Source of the DNA: Planctomycetaceae bacterium
Lineage (GTDB): Bacteria; Planctomycetota; Phycisphaerae; Phycisphaerales; SM1A02
Direction: 5' to 3'
Assembly: GCA_947490615.1 (NCBI GenBank)
Contig: CANLHK010000005.1
Coordinates: forward strand, 1 to 64,000
DNA length: 64,000 nt
Part shown: positions 34,748 through 42,431 of the stretch, piece after piece
Layout of the letters: every line of letters begins with the position of its first letter
How positions within the stretch are numbered: the first letter of the stretch is position 1
Position numbers and translations under genes: made by a program
Notes under the pieces: model-generated
The model's input: the letters and a program-made list of their open reading frames with translations, nothing else
Told to the model about the DNA's origin: nothing
The model's database searches: none

Positions 34748-36261
34748 CGTGAACCCTCACTCTTGCGACTCTCGCTGCTCGATGTTTCGTTCGCTTGGTT
34801 CTCACTCGACTCCGCGGAACGCAGGACCGTGTCGGAGTCGCTCCATCCCGCGCCAAGAGCGCGTTGCAGCGACACGAAGCCCTGCGCGACACCCGCTTGC
34901 GCATCGACGGCACCCGTCTGCGCATCCAGCGCGGCACGCTGCACATCCAGAAGCGTTGAGTAGTCCGTGACCCCAGCGTCAAATTGTTGTTGCGCGAGCA
35001 CAAGCGCCGCCTCGGCACTCGCCAAGGCCGCATCGGCGCGCGCACGAGTTTCTCTCGCGTAGACAAAGTCGCCGACGCTTGCCGAGAGATCACCAATGGC
35101 GGAGATCACTGTGCCGCGATACTGCGCCAACGCTGCCTCGGCCTCGGCGCGCGCTTGACGCACCGCGCTGTCGATGCGTCCTGCGGTAAAGATCGGCAGC
35201 GAGAGCGATGGTCCGAAGGAATAGGCCTTGTTCGAGAGATCGCCGAGCCCGGACACATCATTCGCGGCGATGTAGAAGTTGCCCGACAGTGAAAGCGTCG
35301 GCAGCCGTTGCGCCTCGGTCGCGCCGATGGCAGCGGTCGCTGCAAGGAGCCGCTGATGGGCAGCGCGCACATCGGGCCTGCGCTCGATGAGTTGCGCAGG
35401 AAGTCCGATGCCCGCAATCTCAGGTGCTGCAGGAAGTGGAGCAACTGCGACGACCAGCGGCGCCAGTTGCGATGGAGTCATGCCGCAAAGCACCGCGAGC
35501 GAAGCGATCGCGGAACTCAGTCCGCCGTCGATTTGTGGAACCTGTGCGTCCATCGCGTCAAGGTCGGCCTGCGCACGCGCCACATCGAGGCCATTGGTGG
35601 TCCCTGCGTCAAAGCGCGCTTGGATGAGATCGCGCGTCTTGACCAGCGTTTCCCGAGTGTCCAAAAGTACCGCGCGTTGCGTCTGCAGCGTGCGCACTTG
35701 CAAGTACGACGCCGCGACTTGCGCGCGCACCGAAACCAACGCGTCGCGCAGGGTGTCGACCGTGGATTCCGCGGAAGCCTTCGACGCTTCAACCTGCCGC
35801 CGCACGCCACCCCAGAGATCAATCTCCCACGCCGACATGCCAACTCCATAGGCGTAGGAGTTGTAGGGCTCGACGCGAACGCCCGCGGCGGCCAGTTGCG
35901 CGATGTTGGTCAGCGTGCGGGTGTACTGCGCGCCTGTGCCAACCGTCGGCCAGAGATCCGCCTCACTCACTCCAACCGACGCATACGCCGCGCGCACATT
36001 GGCCATCGCAGCCATGAGTGTCTGGTTGCCTTCGTCGGACTTGGCGATCAGCGCATCAAGAGTTGGATCGCGAAACGCCGTCCACCACTGCGCGACGGGT
36101 TGCTGTTGCGCTGAGACAACGCCAGCACTGGCTCCTGCGGGAGCCAACAACGCGTCAGCCTGTGGTGGTTCTGTCACAGGCGGAGCGTCGGGACCAACCT
36201 TGCAGGCAGCAAGAGTGAGACAAAGCGCGGCCGTCAACGACGGGCGAAGGGAAGTGAGCAT
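34744..36261 (-). CDS. Outer-membrane efflux lipoprotein (NodT/OprM type)
   Basis: The start is set at the ATG at 36261, which gives a lipoprotein signal (LTAALCLTLAAC, Cys at about 20) and 505 residues. The two outer-membrane efflux repeats are present: WWTAFRDPTLDALIAKS, SYLQVRTLQTQRAVLLDTR and LIQARFDAGTTNGLDVARAQ in the first; RRPDVRAAHQRLLAATAAIG, FGPSLSLPIFTAGR and LVLAQQQFDAGVTDYSTLLD in the second. Members form a trimeric TolC-like duct through the outer membrane. It is the first gene of the channel-adaptor-pump run, so the operon promoter should be in 36262-36333. The Ser/Glu-rich tail is unusual but not unique. Confidence 0.95.
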   Translation of the reverse strand: MLTSLRPSLTAALCLTLAACKVGPDAPPVTEPPQADALLAPAGASAGVVSAQQQPVAQWWTAFRDPTLDALIAKSDEGNQTLMAAMANVRAAYASVGVSEADLWPTVGTGAQYTRTLTNIAQLAAAGVRVEPYNSYAYGVGMSAWEIDLWGGVRRQVEASKASAESTVDTLRDALVSVRAQVAASYLQVRTLQTQRAVLLDTRETLVKTRDLIQARFDAGTTNGLDVARAQADLDAMDAQVPQIDGGLSSAIASLAVLCGMTPSQLAPLVVAVAPLPAAPEIAGIGLPAQLIERRPDVRAAHQRLLAATAAIGATEAQRLPTLSLSGNFYIAANDVSGLGDLSNKAYSFGPSLSLPIFTAGRIDSAVRQARAEAEAALAQYRGTVISAIGDLSASVGDFVYARETRARADAALASAEAALVLAQQQFDAGVTDYSTLLDVQRAALDAQTGAVDAQAGVAQGFVSLQRALGAGWSDSDTVLRSAESSENQANETSSSESRKSEGSR

Positions 36262-36333
36262 CTTGCAAGAGTTCAATTGGCGCGGGATCGAGCGCATCGA
36301 CCCATGCTAACTCAGACGCTGCGTTGCTGCGCC

Positions 36334-36897
36334 TCACTCGACATCATCGAGGTTCTTATAGCGAACATTGGCCAGCGCAATGCTGATTCCCGCCATGAGT
36401 CCCGCTTGGTCGCCGACATAGACCACGACGCCTTCGCTGAACTGCCCCGCTGCAGCCATGCCCTCGTTGGCAGCCACCGCGGTGGCACTCACATCACCCG
36501 TCCACTTGCCTTCCTTGAACTTGTTCAGCGTGCCCTCGTCTTGCAGCACGATGGTCATCTTGTAGGCCTGCGCACCGAGTTGCAGACCGAGCGAGGCGCG
36601 GCTCAGCGCCGCCCAACCGATCTGCTGACCCGATGCGTTGTGCACCGCGCCGCGACCGAAGGTGCCGCCCGTAAACATCAGACCAGCTTGACCGACACTC
36701 GGGAAGACGATGTAGCCACCGCTGCCGTCGACTTGCTTGGTGAAGCCCTTCACATTCGTGTCGAACCACTGCTTGGCGATCTTCGCCTCGCTGGTGAAAG
36801 TCGCACGATCCTCCGCCTTTGGAGCCACATGGCAGGCAGTGAGTGAGAGCGTGACAAAGAGCGCGACAAACAAGTTGGAGAAGAGTGTTCGGTTCAT
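36334..36897 (-). CDS. SYLF/Ysc84-type lipid-binding lipoprotein
   Basis: Start at 36897; the product is 187 residues with a lipoprotein signal (LFVALFVTLSLTAC). The remainder is a SYLF domain: GYIVFPSVGQAGLMFTGGTF, GRGAVHNASGQQIGWAALSR, ASLGLQLGAQAYKMTIVLQD, later VYVGDQAGLMAGISIALANV and RYKNLDD. Bacterial SYLF (YSC84-related) proteins bind membrane lipids and are usually exported. Length is ordinary for the family. It is divergent from the radical SAM gene with only 67 bases between starts, so both promoters must be compact and may interfere. Its stop lies 72 bases upstream of the efflux operon start, same strand, so read-through into the pump genes is possible. Confidence 0.9.
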   Translation of the reverse strand: MNRTLFSNLFVALFVTLSLTACHVAPKAEDRATFTSEAKIAKQWFDTNVKGFTKQVDGSGGYIVFPSVGQAGLMFTGGTFGRGAVHNASGQQIGWAALSRASLGLQLGAQAYKMTIVLQDEGTLNKFKEGKWTGDVSATAVAANEGMAAAGQFSEGVVVYVGDQAGLMAGISIALANVRYKNLDDVE

Positions 36898-36964
36898 GGT
36901 GGTGCTCGAATGGAGGTCGGGGCGAGTGTACCGCGGCGTGCAGCGCGCGGAGGAGCTCGAAACG

Positions 36965-38449
36965 ATGCACCTTGCGGGAGCAACGCGACTCTGTTTCAGT
37001 GCCCTCATGCCAGTGGACTCCTCGCCACTCAAGGTGACCTCCAGCCGATGCCCCGTCTGCCTACGGCCGATCTCAGCACGCGTCGTGCAGCGCGGCGACA
37101 GCATCGTGATGGCCAAAAGTTGCGCGGAACACGGCGACTTCGAGACGCTCCTTTCCGCCAGCGCTGCGCACTACCACCTCGCGCATGGAAGATCCGACTG
37201 CTGCAGCGACGGCGCGACCTCAAGTTGCGACCGCAACGGTGCGAATTCCTGTTGCGCGGGAGGCAACCCCAACGCCGTCGATCCCTTCGAGCGGCTCTCC
37301 ACCTGTGTGGCGCTCATCGAAATCGTCGAGAGCTGCAATCTCAGCTGCCCCACTTGCTTTGCGTCGAGTCCGCTGGGAACGAACGAGGCGCTGAAGTACA
37401 CGACCTCGTCCGAGGTTCGCGCGCGCATCGCGGGCGTCGTGGCGCGCAAGGGGTTCATCGACATCATCCAACTCTCGGGTGGCGAGCCGACGCTCCATCC
37501 CGACTTCTTTGAGATCCTTGAGTGGTGTCTGCAGCACGCCAAGATTGGCTATGTGCTGGTGAACACGAACGCCGTGCGCGTCGCGACCGACGAGGGGTTT
37601 CGCGAGCGGCTCGGAGCACTGCGTCGTCAACGCGGGAAGTTCGAGCTCTATGTGCAGTTTGATGGAGTACAGGAGCGCGGGCAACGCGAGTTGCGTGGCG
37701 CGGATCTTCGAAAGATTCGCGAGCAGGCGATCGACAGTGCGGGTGCGCTCGGTGTGCCATCGACACTCGCGATGACCGTCACCGAGGAGACCATCGACGC
37801 ACTCGGTGACACCGTGCGATTCGCGGTGCCTCGCCGTCATGTCCGCGGCATCGCCTTTCAACCGCGCTTTACTTCAGGACGACTCGACGGCAGCGCGCCG
37901 ATGATTGAGAGCACCACGCTTCCAATCGCGCGGTGCATGACACGAACCATGGCACGACCGATTTCGGTAGGCGACATCGTGCAGGCACTCGCCAAGCAAG
38001 CCAGCGAGTTTGTCAGCGCAGAGGACTTCACGCCGCTTCCCTGTGGTGATCCCAACTGCCACACCATTGGCTACATCCTGCGCACCAAGGATGGAACGGT
38101 GCCGCTCTCGCGACTGATCTCGCTTGAGGCACTCCAGGGGTTTCTCTCCAATCGCGTCGACTACCGACTGGAAGATCTCGTGCAATGCGGCTGCGAGACG
38201 GAGCCCTTAGGAGAAGTGCTGCGCGCACTCGAGACTTCGCACGGAACGCTCGGTGCCGACGCGCCGTTTCGCTTCTTCATCAAGCCCTTCATGGACGCGT
38301 CGACCTTCGACCAAGACCGCATTGATCGCTGCTGCACCCATGTGATTCGCCCCGATGGATCGCTCGAGAGTTTCTGCCGCTACTACCTTGAGGGTGGCGA
38401 GCCTGGGTTTCGCGAGCGCCAACAGACGCGCGAGGAAGTCCGAACATGA
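36965..38449 (+). CDS. Radical SAM enzyme of the tetraether-synthase (Tes)/MJ0619 type
   Basis: Start at the ATG at 36965, 9 bases after a strong GGAGGAG; the next in-frame ATG is 37007. The product is 494 residues. A zinc-type Cys pair CPVC (29-32) pairs with SCAEHG (52-57), then a Cys cluster at 79-97 (DCC, SSC, SCC). The radical SAM core has CNLSCPTC (124-131, binding the SAM [4Fe-4S] cluster), GGEPT (172-176), and FQPRFTSGR near 300. A C-terminal FTPLPCGDPNCHTIGYIL and further Cys (CGCETEP, RCCTHV, FCRYYL) could bind extra clusters. The order matches archaeal Tes, which joins lipid chains, and the related MJ0619 methylase. The actual reaction is unknown. Its stop overlaps the next gene as ATGA. 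Confidence 0.85.
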   Translation: MHLAGATRLCFSALMPVDSSPLKVTSSRCPVCLRPISARVVQRGDSIVMAKSCAEHGDFETLLSASAAHYHLAHGRSDCCSDGATSSCDRNGANSCCAGGNPNAVDPFERLSTCVALIEIVESCNLSCPTCFASSPLGTNEALKYTTSSEVRARIAGVVARKGFIDIIQLSGGEPTLHPDFFEILEWCLQHAKIGYVLVNTNAVRVATDEGFRERLGALRRQRGKFELYVQFDGVQERGQRELRGADLRKIREQAIDSAGALGVPSTLAMTVTEETIDALGDTVRFAVPRRHVRGIAFQPRFTSGRLDGSAPMIESTTLPIARCMTRTMARPISVGDIVQALAKQASEFVSAEDFTPLPCGDPNCHTIGYILRTKDGTVPLSRLISLEALQGFLSNRVDYRLEDLVQCGCETEPLGEVLRALETSHGTLGADAPFRFFIKPFMDASTFDQDRIDRCCTHVIRPDGSLESFCRYYLEGGEPGFRERQQTREEVRT

Positions 38450-38613
38450 CGCCAACACCCTCAGGCTACTTTGAGCCGCGCATTGAGCCGCATTGCGACC
38501 ACTGCGGGTTCCCCCTTCGAGGACTTCCCGAGGAAGGCGTCTGTCCCGAGTGCGGCACGGCCTACACGCCGACCAGTGCGTCGCGCCTGCAGACGCCACC
38601 AAGCGTGGGCGAG
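38446..38613 (+). repeat. Near-identical 168-base module, copy 1
   Basis: These 168 bases (zinc-ribbon part of copy 1) match 39111-39278 with 3 mismatches. Four identical bases (GAAC) precede the ATG in both. Similarity falls sharply after the GAG at 38611-38613. Confidence 0.9.
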
Positions 38614-38958
38614 GCGCTCACCACGCTCCTCGCGCCATGGTTCGTCCTTGGCGGCGTCGCACTCGTGGCGATGATCAGTGGTGGTGCGCGCCTGCGTTGG
38701 GGCGGGATCATCTTTGGCGCGGTGCTCCCCCCACTCTGTGCGATCTGGGCGGGATACCGCACGAGGCGCTACGCCCGCGCCCTCCTCAACGAAGTCTTCT
38801 CGCAACGAGCCGTGAAGCGGCGACCGATTGGATTTGTCCTCACGCTGCTCGTCTGGTTCGGCACCGCAGTCTTGGCGGCAGGCCTCCTGGTCACCGTCGC
38901 AGGGCTCTTGCTCTACGGAGCCTGGCTCGTCGACCGGCCGTTGTTCCTGATGCTCTAG
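38446..38958 (+). CDS. Zinc-ribbon membrane protein, copy 1
   Basis: Protein of 170 residues. A rubredoxin-like zinc ribbon near the N-terminus reads HCDHCGFPLRGLPEEGVCPECG (two CxxC knuckles). A linker and then three hydrophobic helices follow: APWFVLGGVALVAMISGG, GGIIFGAVLPPLCAIWAG and FVLTLLVWFGTAVLAAGLLV, with a further hydrophobic end. The zinc ribbon faces the cytoplasm if the N-terminus is inside. The ATG overlaps the stop of the radical SAM gene (ATGA), so the two are translated together. The first 168 bases are nearly identical to those of copy 2 at 39111. Function unknown; a membrane partner of the radical SAM enzyme or a regulator is possible. Confidence 0.75.
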   Translation: MTPTPSGYFEPRIEPHCDHCGFPLRGLPEEGVCPECGTAYTPTSASRLQTPPSVGEALTTLLAPWFVLGGVALVAMISGGARLRWGGIIFGAVLPPLCAIWAGYRTRRYARALLNEVFSQRAVKRRPIGFVLTLLVWFGTAVLAAGLLVTVAGLLLYGAWLVDRPLFLML

Positions 38959-39003
38959 ACCTTCATGCCACCGACGACGCTCTGCGCTCATTCGCTCTGC
39001 CTC

Positions 39004-39108
39004 ATGTCTCGCTCCCACACACCACCGTCCGCTCACGAGCTGTTTGCGCCTCTCAGCCGTGAGCATGACGACCCGCTACTTCCCGCAACTCGCGAAGGAA
39101 CACTGTGA
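39004..39108 (+). pseudogene. Decayed 5' fragment of a duplicated ECF sigma-factor gene
   Basis: An ATG at 39004 opens a 34-codon frame whose product begins MSRSHTPPSAHELF and continues LSREHDDPLL. The intact sigma factor at 39671 begins MSPSHTPPSAKDLF and continues LIRENGDALL, so about half of the first 32 residues agree without gaps. The frame then stops at a TGA (39106-39108), two bases before the ATG of the second zinc-ribbon gene. Both copies follow a zinc-ribbon gene, so this is most simply the truncated sigma gene from a tandem duplication of a zinc-ribbon/sigma pair. It might still act as a short coupling ORF. The fragment lacks all DNA- and polymerase-binding regions. Confidence 0.7.
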
Positions 39109-39110
39109 AC

Positions 39111-39278
39111 ATGACGCCAACACCCTCAGGCTACTTTGAGCCGCGCATCGAGCCGCATTGCGACCACTGCGGGTTCCCCCTTCGAGGACTTCCCGAGGAA
39201 GGCACCTGTCCCGAGTGCGGCACGGCCTACACGCCGACCAGTGCGTCGCGCCTGCAGACGCCACCAAGCGTGGGCGAG
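39111..39278 (+). repeat. Near-identical 168-base module, copy 2
   Basis: Partner of 38446-38613, 3 mismatches in 168 bases (one C/T, then a G/A and T/C pair that change one codon). The downstream part of the two genes is far less similar, so either the module was recently homogenised by gene conversion or only this part is under strong constraint. Confidence 0.9.
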
Positions 39279-39626
39279 GTGCTGACCTCACTCAGCGTGC
39301 CGTGGCTGGTCTTCGTGGGAGTCGTGCTCTTGGGCATCGCCGGTGCCAACAGCCGAGGCGGCACGGTTGGAGCCATCTTCTTCCTCGGCATCGCGGCCCC
39401 GCTCTGCGTGATATGGAGCGGTGTTCGGACCTATCGCTATGCCCGTGCTTACAGGAACGAAATCCTGACCCGAGAGGACACACAACGGCCCAGCATGCGG
39501 ACGGGACGCGTCCTCGTCGGCCTGATCGCCGCGCTCCTCCTCTTGGTCGGTATCGCGGCAACCGTGCTCGGGGTGGTGATCTTCGCAGCGTGCTTCACCC
39601 CAGGAGTTTCCACGATCGGACTCTAG
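39111..39626 (+). CDS. Zinc-ribbon membrane protein, copy 2
   Basis: Protein of 171 residues from the ATG at 39111, the same start as copy 1; a GTG two codons upstream is also in frame. The zinc ribbon (CDHCG, CPECG) and linker differ from copy 1 at one residue in the first 56. The membrane part has diverged: VPWLVFVGVVLLGIAGANS, GGTVGAIFFLGIAAPLCVIW and VLVGLIAALLLLVGIAATVL. The topology is kept. It follows the sigma-gene fragment by two bases and precedes the intact sigma factor by 44. Function unknown; being paired with a sigma factor, a sensory or regulatory membrane role is plausible. Confidence 0.75.
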   Translation: MTPTPSGYFEPRIEPHCDHCGFPLRGLPEEGTCPECGTAYTPTSASRLQTPPSVGEVLTSLSVPWLVFVGVVLLGIAGANSRGGTVGAIFFLGIAAPLCVIWSGVRTYRYARAYRNEILTREDTQRPSMRTGRVLVGLIAALLLLVGIAATVLGVVIFAACFTPGVSTIGL

Positions 39627-39670
39627 ACTTTGCTGTCCCCTGCGATGCACTGCTCTCAAGACCCTTGCGC

Positions 39671-40258
39671 ATGTCCCCTTCTCACACGCCGCCCTCCGCC
39701 AAGGACCTCTTCGAGATTCTCATTCGTGAGAACGGCGACGCGCTCTTGGCCTCGATTCGCGCCCACGCGGGTCCGCAGTTCGCCGACGACATCTTTCAGG
39801 ACACCGTGCTCGTCGCGTGGCGCCGCTTGAGCGACTACGACCGCACGCGGCCGTTCGGACCGTGGTTGCGCGGCATCGCGCGGATGATTGCCTTGGAGTA
39901 CGGCGCGCGGAGTGCGCGCGTCCGCCTCACTGAGCCCGCACTCCTTGATGCGATGGAGCGCGAGCTGCGCGCCTTCGAGCGCTCCCACATCGACGAACCA
40001 GAGGGCGCGATGAGTTTCCGCGAACGACTCGCCGCACTCGACGAGTGCCTCTCACGACTTCCCGCGCTCTACGCCGACACGGTGCAGTCGGTCTATCGCG
40101 ACTCGCACACGCTTGCACAGATCGCGCTCTCGCATGGTGAAACCACCGAGGCCATCAAGAAGCGACTGCAGCGGGCGCGGGCGCTCCTCGAAGCGTGCCT
40201 TGTCGCCAAAGGCCTGTTTGGACCAGATCCCGACATGCTCGAAGGAGCCGCGTCATGA
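39671..40258 (+). CDS. ECF sigma factor, Rhodopirellula/Verrucomicrobium type
   Basis: The frame is open upstream through the zinc-ribbon gene, but the family starts at the ATG at 39671, giving 195 residues. Region 2 is GPQFADDIFQDTVLVAWRRL followed by the typical RPFGPWLRGIARM; region 4 is LPALYADTVQSVYRDSHTLA then IALSHGETTEAIKKRLQRAR (helix-turn-helix). It has no sigma region 3. Sigma factors of this subgroup direct polymerase to a small set of promoters and are held by a membrane anti-sigma factor. The next gene, overlapping by 4 bases (ATGA), has the right topology for that. Target promoters might include the operon itself; no repeated promoter motif was proven by eye. Confidence 0.92.
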   Translation: MSPSHTPPSAKDLFEILIRENGDALLASIRAHAGPQFADDIFQDTVLVAWRRLSDYDRTRPFGPWLRGIARMIALEYGARSARVRLTEPALLDAMERELRAFERSHIDEPEGAMSFRERLAALDECLSRLPALYADTVQSVYRDSHTLAQIALSHGETTEAIKKRLQRARALLEACLVAKGLFGPDPDMLEGAAS

Positions 40259-41211
40259 ACGAGGCTCGCACTCGCGTGGTGCAGACCTTGCTTGAGCAGC
40301 ACCTCGGTGAATCTCCCGCGCGCATGGAGGAACGCTACGCCCGCGCGCTTGCGGCGCTTCACACCGATGAGTGCACAGTGGCGCACGCCGCGAAAGGTCA
40401 CCGAGCGATACGGTGGGCACGCGCGGCACTCATCGTGGTCACTGCTGGCGCGTTGTTCTTTCTGCTTCCGCTTGAGACACGCGCCGCGAGCGTCTTGGCT
40501 CACACCGTCAGGAACGAGTCGCGCACGCAGACGAGTGCCGCCGAGCGCCGCTATGAGGTCGAGGTCCTCATGCCTCCGCGGTTGGGAGAGGCGCGCCCGA
40601 GTGCTGAAGTCTGGTTGCGCGGGCAGTGGGACATGCGCGGCAACGAGAGCCGACTTGAGATCGCCGTCGAGGGTCGACCGAGCGTGATTCGCGCCGATGC
40701 GGTGGGCGGCGCGTGGGAACGCGATGTCGTTGGGACCGTTCGACCGCTCGAGTCGCGCGCGCTCTGGCCACGGTGGATCGAAGACCGCGATGGCTCTGTC
40801 GCCATTGAACGCATGGACGGACTCTTGCGGCTCGTGCAGCGTTCCTACGCCGTGGCCTTTGCGCGCGCAGGCGCCGAGTCACGCACGGAACTTCGCGGCG
40901 CCTTGCATCTCGTGGCCTCACGACGCGAGCGCGCGCAGGGTCCCGACGAAATCGATCTCTGGATCGACACAACACGCGAAGTCGTTCTCGAAGCGCGACT
41001 GCGTTGGACCGCGCCACCGCGACGCGGCGCGCCGCCGCCTTTCCCTCCACCGCCGCCCAATCACGAAGAGTACCGCCCGTCCCGCGGCGCACTTCCTCCG
41101 TTTCCGCCCTCAGAGCTGCGACTTCGCCGCGTGGAGCCTGTGAGCTTTCCTGCTGATCACTTCAGCATGCCTCTGCGCGAACCTCGCAACACGCAGCGCC
41201 CAAGCCGCTGA
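40255..41211 (+). CDS. Anti-sigma-like single-span membrane protein
   Basis: Start at the ATG at 40255, overlapping the sigma-factor stop; 318 residues. Residues 1-54 are helical and cytoplasmic (LLEQHLGESPARMEERYARA). One membrane helix lies at about 55-73 (ARAALIVVTAGALFFLLPL). The outer part (74-318) looks like a beta-rich LolA/RseB-like domain: RRYEVEVLMPPRLGE, AEVWLRGQWDMRGNE and SRLEIAVEGRPSVIRADAVG. It ends in a Pro-rich stretch (PPPFPPPPPNH). It lacks the HxxxCxxC zinc motif of ZAS anti-sigma factors. Translational coupling and topology suggest it restrains the sigma factor and senses an envelope signal, but sequence alone does not prove this. Confidence 0.65.
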   Translation: MNEARTRVVQTLLEQHLGESPARMEERYARALAALHTDECTVAHAAKGHRAIRWARAALIVVTAGALFFLLPLETRAASVLAHTVRNESRTQTSAAERRYEVEVLMPPRLGEARPSAEVWLRGQWDMRGNESRLEIAVEGRPSVIRADAVGGAWERDVVGTVRPLESRALWPRWIEDRDGSVAIERMDGLLRLVQRSYAVAFARAGAESRTELRGALHLVASRRERAQGPDEIDLWIDTTREVVLEARLRWTAPPRRGAPPPFPPPPPNHEEYRPSRGALPPFPPSELRLRRVEPVSFPADHFSMPLREPRNTQRPSR

Positions 41212-41289
41212 TTCGCTGCTCGACATCGCGACGAACCTCGCTGTGATTGTGGGTAGTCTGCGCGACGCACCATCGACTTGGTTCGCCCA

Positions 41290-42396
41290 ATGCAGCTGCA
41301 GCACGCCATCAATCTCGCCGACCTCGCGGCCATCGCCTCGACCACGATCGAACCCACCGCGTGGGACTACTACCGCTCGGGCGCGTGGGACGAAACCACA
41401 CTCGCGCGCAGCGAGGCGGCGTGGCGCGAGTTGGAGATTCACGCGCGCGCGATGGTGGATGTCTCAACGCGCAGCACCGCGACCACGCTCTTAGGTCGCG
41501 CGATCTCCGCGCCGCTTCTCGCAGCTCCGACCGCGATGCAGAAGATGGCGCACGCCGATGGTGAAGTCGCCACAGCACGCGCGTGCTCGGCGGCGGGCCT
41601 CCCGATGTGCCTCTCAAGTCTGTCGACGACGGCCCTTGAAGAGGTTCGCGCTGCGACGACGGCGCCGTTGTGGATGCAGATCTACATCTCACAAGATCGC
41701 GGCTTTACCAAGAGCCTCGTGGAACGCGCTGATCTCGCGGGGATCGAGGCGTTTGTCGTCACCGCCGACACGCCCGTCTGGGGAATCCGCGAGCGCGACA
41801 TGCGCAACGGTTTCCGCGTCCCTGACGGACTGCGCATCGTGAACCTCGAACGCGACGCGGGTCCGACAGGCCACAGCGGCGTCGGCATCGGCGGCGCGCT
41901 CAGTTGGACCATTGATGCCTCGCTCAGTTGGAAGGACCTCGAGGCACTCGCCACTGCGACCAAACGCCCGATTCTGGTGAAGGGACTCTGCCGTCCCGAC
42001 GATTGCCGCGCTGCACTGAACTCGGGAGCGCGTGGCGTGTGGATCTCCAATCACGGCGGCCGCCAACTTGACGGCGCGCCCGCCACGGCCGATGTGTTGG
42101 CCGCCTGCGCCGCGGCCACGCGCAGCACCAAGACGGACGCGCTCTGCATCGTCGACGGCGGGATCCGTCGCGGCATCGACATCCTGCGCGCCGTGGCACT
42201 CGGCGCGGACGCCGTTGCGGTTGGTCGCCCGATCTTGTGGGGACTCGGCGCTGGCGGAGAACGCGGCGTCCAACGCGCACTCTCGATCTTGCGTGATGAG
42301 TTGGATCTCGCCATGGCGCTCGCAGGTGTGCGCAGCGCCGAGGAGCTTCGAACGCTCGGTTGCGATCTCGTGAGACGACGCCCGAGCGGCGGCTAA
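41290..42396 (+). CDS. FMN-dependent alpha-hydroxy-acid oxidase/dehydrogenase
   Basis: From the ATG at 41290, the product is 368 residues, a typical length. Active-site residues match glycolate oxidase: Y27/Y28 in WDYYRSGA, QIYIS (Y132), TADTP (D160), KGL (K231), and SNHGGRQLDG with catalytic H255 and substrate-binding R258. FMN phosphate-binding segments are VDGGIRRGIDILRA and GADAVAVGRPILWG. The enzyme takes a hydride from an L-2-hydroxyacid (glycolate, lactate, mandelate or longer) to FMN and then to oxygen or a quinone. There is no membrane insert as in membrane-bound lactate dehydrogenases. It follows the anti-sigma-like gene by 78 bases and may be independent. Substrate not predictable from sequence. 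Confidence 0.92.
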   Translation: MQLQHAINLADLAAIASTTIEPTAWDYYRSGAWDETTLARSEAAWRELEIHARAMVDVSTRSTATTLLGRAISAPLLAAPTAMQKMAHADGEVATARACSAAGLPMCLSSLSTTALEEVRAATTAPLWMQIYISQDRGFTKSLVERADLAGIEAFVVTADTPVWGIRERDMRNGFRVPDGLRIVNLERDAGPTGHSGVGIGGALSWTIDASLSWKDLEALATATKRPILVKGLCRPDDCRAALNSGARGVWISNHGGRQLDGAPATADVLAACAAATRSTKTDALCIVDGGIRRGIDILRAVALGADAVAVGRPILWGLGAGGERGVQRALSILRDELDLAMALAGVRSAEELRTLGCDLVRRRPSGG

Positions 42397-42431
42397 ACCT
42401 CTTCCCAACACAATCCGATTACGCTGCGGGA

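Noticed and set aside
39004-39108. Independent small protein gene between the two zinc-ribbon genes
   Set aside because: Its sequence is explained by similarity to the start of the downstream sigma factor, so a gene remnant is the simpler reading.
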